From Bacteroidota bacterium (GTDB lineage: Bacteria > Bacteroidota > Bacteroidia > Sphingobacteriales > Sphingobacteriaceae), in the NCBI GenBank assembly GCA_025355225.1, contig JANYAB010000081.1:1-10896 (forward strand): a stretch of DNA of 10,896 nucleotides, given 5' to 3'. This document shows, piece by piece, positions 1 through 5,459 of the stretch. Positions within the stretch are counted from its first letter, which is position 1; each line of letters starts with the position of its first letter. The translations under genes were made by a program, and so were the position numbers. The notes under the pieces were generated by a model that saw only the letters and a program-made list of their open reading frames with translations, had not been told where the DNA came from and did not search any database.

Positions 1-331
1 TCTCCTTCAGGTCGGCGGCGCTAATCTTTTTCTCGTTAGCAAAAAAGGTAACCAGGTCTTTGTAAGAGTTTTCGAAGTAATCGCTTACAAAACCATTCAT
101 GAAGCGTTTTTTATATTCTTCTTCCTGTATCGTTGGCGTATAACGATAAGTGTTGCCAATTTTCTCCCCGGTCAGAAAACCTTTACGCTCCAGGTTCTTG
201 ATGGTTGAGGCCAGGGTGGTGTATGGTGGCTGTGGTTCTGCAAGCAGATCAAGGAAGTCTTTGATAAAACCAGGTCCGTATTGCCATACTGCCTGCATGG
301 CTTCTTCCTCTTGTTTAGTTAATTTCTCCAT
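1..331 (-). CDS. BlaI/MecI/CopY-family transcriptional repressor (partial, 3' end outside window)
   Basis: Dimeric winged-helix repressor family whose members are usually released from DNA when a BlaR1/MecR1-type membrane metalloprotease cleaves them. The minus-strand reading frame starts with ATG at 331 (MEKLTKQEEEAMQAVW) and is still open at base 1, giving 110 residues of a usual ~120-130. The N-terminal winged helix is about residues 1-75: the stretch around YTTLASTIKNLERKGFL (37-53) fits the recognition helix, and GEKIGNTYRY (55-64) fits the wing. The part from about 75 on would be the dimerisation helices. Staphylococcal BlaI is cleaved between Asn101 and Phe102; the matching place here appears to be Phe96-Phe97 in LVTFFANE. 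Any sensor protease gene would lie left of the window. Two dyads directly upstream suggest autoregulation. Family assignment is firm; the inducing signal is unknown, and in Bacteroidota such pairs are often not about beta-lactams. Confidence 0.9.
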   Translation of the reverse strand, partial: MEKLTKQEEEAMQAVWQYGPGFIKDFLDLLAEPQPPYTTLASTIKNLERKGFLTGEKIGNTYRYTPTIQEEEYKKRFMNGFVSDYFENSYKDLVTFFANEKKISAADLKE

Positions 332-336
332 GGTTA

Positions 337-371
337 TTACGATTATTTCGTAAATCTACGAATGTTTCGTA
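337..371 (-). promoter_or_regulatory. Tandem operator-like dyads upstream of the BlaI-type repressor gene
   Basis: Two dyads with the same architecture, TACGA-N5-TCGTA, lie at 338-352 and 357-371. The first extends to a 6-bp arm on each side (TTACGA...TCGTAA, 337-353). The second has TACGAA/TTCGTA arms (357-362 and 366-371). Their centres (345 and 364) are 19 bp apart, close to two helical turns, so two repressor dimers could sit on the same face. They begin 6 bp upstream of the repressor start codon. Outer TAC/GTA half-sites with dyad symmetry are typical of BlaI/MecI/CopY operators. Autoregulation is inferred. The sites could also affect the divergent lipoprotein gene about 220 bp away. Confidence 0.7.
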
Positions 372-570
372 ATAATGCAAATTATTTTACATTTTTTAAC
401 ATTTCGGGATAATGATTTCACTTGCAAATGAACTTTATAGCAGAGATAACCCATATTTAATGGTTTTTGTAACATACATCCCCATCCTTTGTCTAAATTT
501 ACAAATAAAAAAACCTGGCGGACTTCGCAACGCAAATAATTAATAAAGGTCTGCAACAGTTAAAAATTCA

Positions 571-578
571 TAATTTTG
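571..578 (+). promoter_or_regulatory. Possible -7 promoter element before the lipoprotein gene
   Basis: TAATTTTG is an exact match to the Bacteroidota -7 consensus TAnnTTTG and ends 14 bp before the lipoprotein ATG at 593. No TTG-type -33 element is seen at the right distance, and the leader would be only about 8 nt, so this is weak. The rest of the 332-592 gap holds the repressor operators and no visible gene. Confidence 0.3.
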
Positions 579-592
579 TTTAGAAAAACGCC

Positions 593-1321
593 ATGAAATC
601 AATCTTAATAACACTCGTCTCGGTTATATTACTTACAGCCGGTTGCTCACAAAACCCGCCGCAGCAAAATAGTGTAACCATCGAAAACAACAATGCACCC
701 GCCGGTTTTGATGTGAACAAACTGGCGCAAGTGGTTAAAACCAGCACCGATCCCCAAACTTTGGAGAAAGCTATTAATGATCCTAATAACAAGATCAATA
801 ACCTCGACCTGGATAAGGATGGTAACATTGACTATCTAAAAGTTGAGGAAACTGACAAAAACAGGCTGAGTGTAGTGGATGATGTAAGCAATGCCGATTC
901 CGTTACTGTAGCCCGCATTAAGATAGATCCTTCAGCGAATAATACAGCTGATCTGGATGTTCAGGGCAACCCCCGGTATGTTGGTGATAATAATTATTAC
1001 CACTCGTCATTTACATTTACCGACTTTTTGCTGCTGAGCTATTTAATGCGTCCGCATAGTTATTACATGCCGATGTACCATTATGGCTATTATCCATCTT
1101 ATTATACTCGTACGCGTACTTATACTACGTTTAGGCCAACTACATCGCCGGCAATGTCATCAAGGACTAACAGTCGCAGCAGTTTAAGTCAGCCAGCCAG
1201 GTCACAACGGTCATTCGGCACCAGGAATTCACAACCTGTACGCAGCGGTGGTTTCGGCCACAGCAGTTCGGGTAGGTCGGGTTTTGGGCACAGTCGTGGC
1301 GGATTTGGCCGCAGGAGATAA
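593..1321 (+). CDS. Lipoprotein with Asp-rich (EF-hand-like) loop and Arg/Gly/Ser-rich tail
   Basis: Function unknown. The protein (242 aa) opens with a lipoprotein signal peptide: MKS, a hydrophobic stretch, and the lipobox LTAGC with the acylated Cys at residue 18, so it should be anchored in the outer or inner membrane. Residues 72-80 (DLDKDGNID) match the DxDxDG calcium-loop pattern of EF-hand and dockerin-like modules, but only one loop is seen. A hydrophobic patch (about 141-152) is followed by a Tyr/Met-rich stretch (153-180, including YMPMYHYGYYPSYY). The last ~60 residues are Ser/Arg/Gly-rich, with GGFG or SGFG units repeated near residues 219-239. The ATG at 593 is right because the signal peptide starts there. 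It lies 74 bp upstream of the pspA-type gene on the same strand, so an envelope-stress role is inferred. The layout resembles E. coli DUF1190 lipoproteins, but homology is not shown. Confidence 0.8.
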   Translation: MKSILITLVSVILLTAGCSQNPPQQNSVTIENNNAPAGFDVNKLAQVVKTSTDPQTLEKAINDPNNKINNLDLDKDGNIDYLKVEETDKNRLSVVDDVSNADSVTVARIKIDPSANNTADLDVQGNPRYVGDNNYYHSSFTFTDFLLLSYLMRPHSYYMPMYHYGYYPSYYTRTRTYTTFRPTTSPAMSSRTNSRSSLSQPARSQRSFGTRNSQPVRSGGFGHSSSGRSGFGHSRGGFGRRR

Positions 1322-1329
1322 TATGTTAG

Positions 1330-1370
1330 CACGAATTTCACGAATTGAGACCAATTTAAAACGAATAAAT
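1330..1370 (+). repeat. Degenerate CACGAATT-type short tandem repeat
   Basis: Between the lipoprotein gene and the pspA-type gene lie CACGAATTT (1330-1338) and CACGAATTG (1339-1347), followed by two decayed units, ACCAATTT (1350-1357) and AACGAATA (1360-1367). The spacing is about 9-11 bp. It looks like a remnant of a dispersed intergenic repeat. No function is evident. Confidence 0.5.
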
Positions 1371-1395
1371 AATTTAACATCTAAATTTAAAAGCA

Positions 1396-2097
1396 ATGAG
1401 CATATTTGACAGATTATTCCGCATAAGTAAAGCGGAAGCTAATGCCGCAGTTGATAAACTGGAAGATCCTGCTAAGATGGCAGATCAGATACTACGCGAA
1501 CTGAGATCCAACTATCAGCAGGCTATACAGGGTGAAGCCGAAATTAAAGCGCTTGCCTTGCAGCACCGTGCAAGTGAATTGCAATACCGCAACAGTGCCG
1601 ATGACTGGGAAAAAAAGACCAATGAATTATTAGACCGTATTGAAACCAAGCAATTAGACGAAGCCAAGGGCAATGATCTGGCTACTAAAGCTGCCGAAGC
1701 ACACCAAGCGGCAGTGAATGAAGCAGATCAGTTTGCAAAGATGGCTGAAAAGGAAGAAACCGCCGTTTCTGTAATGGATCTTAAAATAAAGCAGATAAAG
1801 GATCAGATTGCCGAAACTGAAAGCCGTGCGCAGCTTATAAACTCCCGCGCTAAGACTGCTGAAGTTTCTGAGAAGATCAACAAAACATTATCCAGCGTTG
1901 ACACAGATGGACTGATGGCGACACTTAACCGGATGGATCAAAAGGCCTCTGCCCAGGAATTCCGTGCCGCGGCGTATGCACAAATAGAAGACTCGACCTT
2001 ATCAACAGAACAAGAAATCAACAAAGCTTTGGGCACCGGTTCTACATCAAATGCATTAGAAGCTATTAAGGCTAAACGCACTAAGCTGTTAAATTAA
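1396..2097 (+). CDS. PspA/IM30 (Vipp1) family membrane-stress protein
   Basis: PspA/IM30 proteins are ESCRT-III-like coiled-coil proteins that bind and stabilise the inner membrane under envelope stress and form large oligomers. The 233-aa product has the family's usual length. Residues 1-22 (MSIFDRLFRISKAEANAAVD...) form the expected N-terminal amphipathic membrane-binding helix, followed by the conserved EDP at 23-25 and a long charged, Ala-rich helical hairpin (about 26-165). A second helical block follows (about 170-210, with NRMDQKASAQEFRAAAYAQI at 178-197), then a short C-terminal helix. There is no transmembrane segment. The next gene starts 14 bp downstream, so the two are almost certainly co-transcribed. 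No PspF, PspB or PspC gene is present, so control differs from the E. coli system. Family call is strong; the specific stress is unknown. Confidence 0.92.
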   Translation: MSIFDRLFRISKAEANAAVDKLEDPAKMADQILRELRSNYQQAIQGEAEIKALALQHRASELQYRNSADDWEKKTNELLDRIETKQLDEAKGNDLATKAAEAHQAAVNEADQFAKMAEKEETAVSVMDLKIKQIKDQIAETESRAQLINSRAKTAEVSEKINKTLSSVDTDGLMATLNRMDQKASAQEFRAAAYAQIEDSTLSTEQEINKALGTGSTSNALEAIKAKRTKLLN

Positions 2098-2111
2098 TTA
2101 TTAAAATACCT

Positions 2112-2864
2112 ATGTTTTTAACAGACGATAATAAAAAGACCTTTAAGGCCATCATACTTTTGAATGAAATGGTTAACGGCACGCACAAATTCCAAACCAT
2201 AGCCAACGGTGATGACAGTGTGCTGGAGCCTTTGTTTATTGAGCTGATGTCGAAAGGATATGTACAAACCGCCGGTATCAATTACCAGATAACGGCTAAG
2301 GGGCAAGAGGTATTCGACACTTTTATGAAGCGTTATACCGAATACCTTAAGGTCTATGATATATTTTCCTATGTTGACCTCGAAAAAGGCGAATTTGCTT
2401 TCGCACGTTATTTTGACTTTCAAAGTGATGATGCCTGGGCCGATTTTATAGACGACGAGCGCTTTGACGATCTGCGGATAGCGGTTGCAATATTTAAAAA
2501 GGTCGACCCCGCGGAGATCGTATTTATGTCATTCATCAATGAGGAAAGGTTTGACACCAGCTCTGCGGGCTGGCAAATGGACCTGGTATCCGATAATGAA
2601 TGGAGCGAAATAGAGGAGATATGCAAAACCGCCATCAAGCCTGAAGAAGTCGGTGAAGATGCCATGGTGGATATCATAAGCCAGGGTTCCGAACTGATGA
2701 TAAAATTGATGGAAGACGAGGCGGAACAAAACAAAAACTCAAACAATAATGGCGGCGGTGGTGGAGAGACAATTGTTGTAGAGGAAACCGTACCCTATTA
2801 CGAGCCCTATTATGATCCATACTATGTTTCACCGATATGGTTGGTACCCTTATTTTTGTGGTAG
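2112..2864 (+). CDS. Unrecognised PspA-linked protein: winged-helix-like N-terminus, Tyr-rich hydrophobic C-terminus
   Basis: I do not recognise the family. The 250-aa product lacks a signal peptide. Residues ~8-80 read like a winged helix: helices around FKAIILLNEMVNG and LEPLFIELMSKGY, a short strand pair (VQTAGINYQITAKG), then a long helix (QEVFDTFMKRYTEYLK). The middle (about 85-205) is acidic, with DD/DDER clusters at 106-121, and probably alpha/beta. A low-complexity linker (NKNSNNNGGGGGE, 207-219) leads to YYEPYYDPYY (229-238) and a short hydrophobic end, PIWLVPLFLW (241-250), which is too short for a normal transmembrane helix but could insert in a membrane or bind a partner. It starts 14 bp after the pspA-type gene and is followed by a strong terminator, so it is the last gene of that unit. 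It may be a regulator or adaptor of PspA; this is inference only. Confidence 0.75.
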   Translation: MFLTDDNKKTFKAIILLNEMVNGTHKFQTIANGDDSVLEPLFIELMSKGYVQTAGINYQITAKGQEVFDTFMKRYTEYLKVYDIFSYVDLEKGEFAFARYFDFQSDDAWADFIDDERFDDLRIAVAIFKKVDPAEIVFMSFINEERFDTSSAGWQMDLVSDNEWSEIEEICKTAIKPEEVGEDAMVDIISQGSELMIKLMEDEAEQNKNSNNNGGGGGETIVVEETVPYYEPYYDPYYVSPIWLVPLFLW

Positions 2865-2879
2865 GCGTAAATTACTGAT

Positions 2880-2910
2880 AAAGCTCCCGGATTAGTTTCG
2901 GGAGCTTTTT
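2880..2910 (+). terminator. Rho-independent terminator of the pspA module
   Basis: A perfect 10-bp stem, AAAGCTCCCG (2880-2889) with CGGGAGCTTT (2899-2908), encloses a 9-nt loop and runs into a T5 tract (2906-2910). It sits 16 bp after the stop codon at 2864, so it ends the lipoprotein-PspA-2112 transcript. Confidence 0.92.
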
Positions 2911-3005
2911 ATTTGCAGGAAGATTCGACTCGGGTTGGTTTTGAAAAGTCAGGCTTATCGAACCAATCTGTATATATTTTGTTGTGCAAGCAATTCATTA
3001 AACAC

Positions 3006-3845
3006 ATGTCTATAAAAACTACAGTAATAACCGGGGCCACTTCGGGCATCGGCAAGGAAACAGCATTGGCATTGGCCAAACAAGATCATGCGGTTTATAT
3101 GCTGGTCAGGAATACCGAAAAAGGGGAGCAGCTGAAAAGGGAACTGATCTCGGAGACCGGTAATCAGGCCATTTTTGTGGTCAGGTGTGACCTTACCGAT
3201 TTGCAAAGCGTTCGGGATGCTGCCGACGAGTTGAAGGCAAAGCTTTTCAATATTAATATACTGATCAATAACGCAGGCGGTGCTTTTCCTGAAAGACAGC
3301 TTAGCAAAGACGGTTTTGAAATGACCTTTGCACTAAACCATCTCGGACATTTTTTATTGACAGAAAGCCTGATGCCTTTACTGCAAAAGGGGCATGCACG
3401 TATCATCAACATAAGTTCCGAAGGCCATAAATCGGCAAAACCTGATTTTGACGATCTGCAAATGGAAAAATCCTATACCGGATTGAAAGCTTATGGTATC
3501 ACTAAGCTGTATAATATTTATTTCACCAAATCCCTTGCCGAAAAATATAGGCAAACGGGTATTACCGCTTATGCATTGCATCCAGGTGTAGTGAATACCA
3601 ACATATGGAAAGAGGCCAAAGGTTTTCTCCGGACAATTATTTGGCTTCTTAAGCCTTTTATGATATCGCCGCAACAAGGGGCCGAAACCACTATATACGT
3701 GGCAACACAACCGAAGCTGGAGCAGAAAAGCGGTTTATATTTTAAAAAATGCAAGGTGGCTAAAACCGCCCCCAATGCTGATAACGCTGCAGCACGCAAC
3801 CGTTTGTGGGAGCTCAGCGTAAAATTGAGTGGCATTAAAGCGTAA
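3006..3845 (+). CDS. Short-chain dehydrogenase/reductase, retinol-dehydrogenase-like
   Basis: NAD(P)-dependent oxidoreductase of the classical SDR superfamily; the substrate cannot be read from sequence. The 279-aa product has a Rossmann fold with the cofactor motif TGATSGIG (9-16), the acidic CDLTD (61-65) after beta-3, NNAGG (88-92) and the catalytic Asn in LNHLGHF (Asn111). It also has the SS pair in NISSEGH (137-138) and the YxxxK catalytic pair Tyr163/Lys167 (AYGITKLYN). The HPGVV segment (about 192-196) follows, as in RDH/WWOX-type SDRs. The stretch between the SS pair and Tyr is longer than in minimal SDRs, as in retinol dehydrogenases. The frame is open further upstream to a TTG at 2913, but that would begin just after the terminator T-tract and add 31 residues before the fold, so ATG 3006 is chosen. 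It may be co-transcribed with the cytochrome gene 83 bp downstream. Confidence 0.9.
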   Translation: MSIKTTVITGATSGIGKETALALAKQDHAVYMLVRNTEKGEQLKRELISETGNQAIFVVRCDLTDLQSVRDAADELKAKLFNINILINNAGGAFPERQLSKDGFEMTFALNHLGHFLLTESLMPLLQKGHARIINISSEGHKSAKPDFDDLQMEKSYTGLKAYGITKLYNIYFTKSLAEKYRQTGITAYALHPGVVNTNIWKEAKGFLRTIIWLLKPFMISPQQGAETTIYVATQPKLEQKSGLYFKKCKVAKTAPNADNAAARNRLWELSVKLSGIKA

Positions 3846-3928
3846 AGTAAGTATTTGACAGTATTTTTTTTATTACATTGTCATAATTATGTAAGCTATT
3901 GTTATATTAGTTTCCAAAATTGATCCCT

Positions 3929-4423
3929 ATGCTAGTCAACAAAAAATTAACAATTATCACAGGTTTGTTTGGCGTGATGGCGCTGGGCATTGCCGCTTCA
4001 ATGCCGCAACAGCGCGAGGAACCCAAACTGGTAAACCTGAAAGTATTTCCGAAGAATATTCCTTACCGTTTATTGGACCATACCATGGATGTCTGGACTG
4101 CATCGTTAGGTGTACACTGCAACTTTTGCCATGTACGTAACGAACAAACCAACAAAATGGATTTTGCCAGTGATGCCAAACCCGAAAAGACCACGGCCCG
4201 TCACATGTTCCTGATGGAGGCGAAGATCAATAAGAAATTTTTTAAGGCTGAAAAAGATTCACTGGGAATGGTAATGACAACCGGGGTTAACTGTAACACT
4301 TGTCACCATGGAACCGCTCATCCCGAAGTTAAAATACCTGAAAGACAACGGGGACCTGGTGGCCCTCCTCCCGGCGGACCAGGGCCAGGTGTTCCTCCTC
4401 CGGGCAGTCCTCCAAAAGGATAA
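3929..4423 (+). CDS. Exported two-heme c-type cytochrome (reaction-centre cytochrome c-like)
   Basis: Predicted periplasmic or membrane-attached electron carrier. Starting at ATG 3929 gives 164 aa with a signal sequence (MLVNKKLTIITGLFGVMALGIAAS). A TTG start 9 bp upstream is possible but would put extra residues before the signal peptide. Two heme-attachment CxxCH motifs are present: CNFCH (64-68) and CNTCH (122-126). HTMDVWTASLGVHCNFC and TARHMFLMEAKINKKFF (88-104, with candidate axial Met93 or Met96) resemble the family named after the photosynthetic reaction-centre cytochrome subunit (Pfam CytoC_RC), short forms of which occur in non-phototrophic Bacteroidota. Only two heme sites are present, not four. 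From residue ~141 the protein is nearly all Pro and Gly, a low-complexity tail not needed for heme binding. No oxidase or maturation genes are nearby, so its redox partner is unknown. Confidence 0.85.
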   Translation: MLVNKKLTIITGLFGVMALGIAASMPQQREEPKLVNLKVFPKNIPYRLLDHTMDVWTASLGVHCNFCHVRNEQTNKMDFASDAKPEKTTARHMFLMEAKINKKFFKAEKDSLGMVMTTGVNCNTCHHGTAHPEVKIPERQRGPGGPPPGGPGPGVPPPGSPPKG

Positions 4424-4488
4424 GAAGTTTTGAACTAAGAATATCGAACACTGAATTTTGAATATCGAACGCCGAAGTTTTTTACTTC
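4424..4488 (+). repeat. GAATATCGAAC intergenic repeat with short hairpin
   Basis: Directly after the cytochrome stop codon, the identical 11-mer GAATATCGAAC occurs at 4439-4449 and 4460-4470 (21-bp period), each followed by a GAA-containing unit (ACTGAAT, GCCGAAG). The block is bounded by GAAGTTTT at 4424-4431 and 4474-4481, 50 bp apart. It ends in a 5-bp hairpin, GAAGT (4474-4478) with ACTTC (4484-4488) around a T5 loop. It looks like a short dispersed, non-coding repeat. Confidence 0.6.
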
Positions 4489-4541
4489 ATTGTTTTGACC
4501 TGATTTTGGTGCTAAATATTTAGTATAATCATTACAATAAT

Positions 4542-4566
4542 GCCCTGACAAGATCGGGGCGTTTTT
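4542..4566 (+). terminator. Rho-independent terminator between the cytochrome and GNAT genes
   Basis: Stem GCCCTG (4542-4547) with CGGGGC (4555-4560), one G-U pair, 7-nt loop, then G and a T5 run (4562-4566). It lies about 120 bp after the cytochrome stop and about 50 bp before the GNAT start, so it separates the two transcripts. Confidence 0.75.
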
Positions 4567-4617
4567 GTTATTATTGATATTTTCCTTTTATTTTTATACG
4601 AATTTTATCATTAAATC

Positions 4618-5142
4618 ATGTCTTCCGGAACAGTGAATATCCGAAGTGCAAGTAAGAATGATCTTGCCGGTATACTTGAAATATATAATCACGCTATTAT
4701 CAATACTACTTCAGTATATAGCGAACATCCGCATACCTATGAAATGCGCCTGAGTTGGTATAACGACAGGATCAGCAACGGATTCCCCGTATTTGTTGCC
4801 GAAGCGGAGGGCCAGATTGCGGGGTTCAGTACTTTCGGGCATTTTAGAGTATGGCCCTGCTACCGGTTTACGGTGGAACATTCCGTTTACGTGCATATTG
4901 ATCACCAGGGTAAAGGGATCAGCAAATTGCTGTTACATCCCCTGATTGATCGGGCCCGTGAAATGAAACTGCATGCAATGATTGCTGGTATTGATTGCGA
5001 GAATAAGATTAGCTATAACCTGCATCAATCTTTCGGTTTTGTAGAAGTGGCGCACTTTAAGGAAGTTGGTTTCAAATTTGGAAGATGGCTTGACCTCAAG
5101 TTTATGGAACTTCTTTTATTCCCGACCCTGGCTCATCCATAA
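4618..5142 (+). CDS. GNAT acetyltransferase, phosphinothricin acetyltransferase (Pat/YncA)-like
   Basis: Acetyl-CoA-dependent N-acetyltransferase of the Pat/Bar/YncA branch, whose members acetylate methionine sulfoximine or sulfone and phosphinothricin-like amino acids. The 174-aa length is typical. IRSASKNDLAGILEIYNHAI (8-27) is the family N-terminus, TTSVYSEHPHTYEMRLSWY (30-48) covers the substrate loop, and VFVAEAEGQIAGFSTFGHFR (58-77) gives strands 2-4. TVEHSVYVH (85-93) carries the conserved EHSVYV element. HQGKGISKLLL (96-106) is the acetyl-CoA pyrophosphate loop (Q/RxxGxG/A), and GIDCENKISYNLHQSFGF (124-141) matches the family's ENxxSxxLHxxxGF signature. WLDLKFMELLL (157-167) is the usual end. 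It is a single-gene unit between a terminator and a convergent gene. The substrate is inferred from the family only. Confidence 0.92.
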   Translation: MSSGTVNIRSASKNDLAGILEIYNHAIINTTSVYSEHPHTYEMRLSWYNDRISNGFPVFVAEAEGQIAGFSTFGHFRVWPCYRFTVEHSVYVHIDHQGKGISKLLLHPLIDRAREMKLHAMIAGIDCENKISYNLHQSFGFVEVAHFKEVGFKFGRWLDLKFMELLLFPTLAHP

Positions 5143-5459
5143 ACTGCCAAACGGGCAAGCGCAATCCTTTTCCCCACTAAAAAGAAATTTTAGAATGTCT
5201 GCAAGAAGTAAAATTAATCAATAATTAATATGATAATTTAAGGTTAATTCAGTAGTTGTGTTAATAACCCTTGCGGATGTTGATAAAAAGTAACAACATT
5301 TATCGTAAGTCACCGTAAAAGTGCATGATCTGTTAGAGGTAAGATTAATAACATATACGTTCTTTAGCCAATCATAAGTCTCTGTTATATGGTATATAGC
5401 AGGGATTTTTTTGTCTGTAACAGAATTGACTTTTTAAAAGTTATTGATTTTTTCGATTT
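5143..5459. other. 317-bp convergent intergenic region without a gene
   Basis: AT-rich spacer between the ends of the GNAT gene (plus) and the DUF5009-like gene (minus). I see no coding frame or RNA gene. It holds an AT-only hairpin CTAAAA/TTTTAG (5177-5193) and two interlocked dyads, ATGTTG/CAACAT (5277-5282 with 5294-5299) and GATAAA/TTTATC (5282-5287 with 5299-5304). It also holds an ACTTTT/AAAAGT dyad close to 5430-5440. None is a convincing GC-rich terminator, so how the two facing transcripts end is not clear. Confidence 0.5.

Noticed and set aside
356..556. 66-codon minus-strand frame in the repressor-lipoprotein gap
   Set aside because: Low-complexity, Lys/Cys-rich translation with no family features, overlapping operator-like DNA; looks like chance in AT-rich sequence.
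2913..3005. Extended N-terminus of the SDR from a TTG at 2913
   Set aside because: It would begin directly after the terminator stem and its T-tract and adds 31 residues with no SDR-like content; ATG 3006 sits right before the first beta-strand.
3854..3880. TTTG (3854-3857) with TACATTG (3874-3880) as a promoter for the cytochrome gene
   Set aside because: The second box is one base short of TAnnTTTG and the spacer is only 16 bp, shorter than usual in Bacteroidota.
4424..4488. CRISPR array from the GAATATCGAAC repeats
   Set aside because: Only two 11-bp copies with a ~10-bp spacer, far too short for CRISPR repeats and spacers, and no cas genes.
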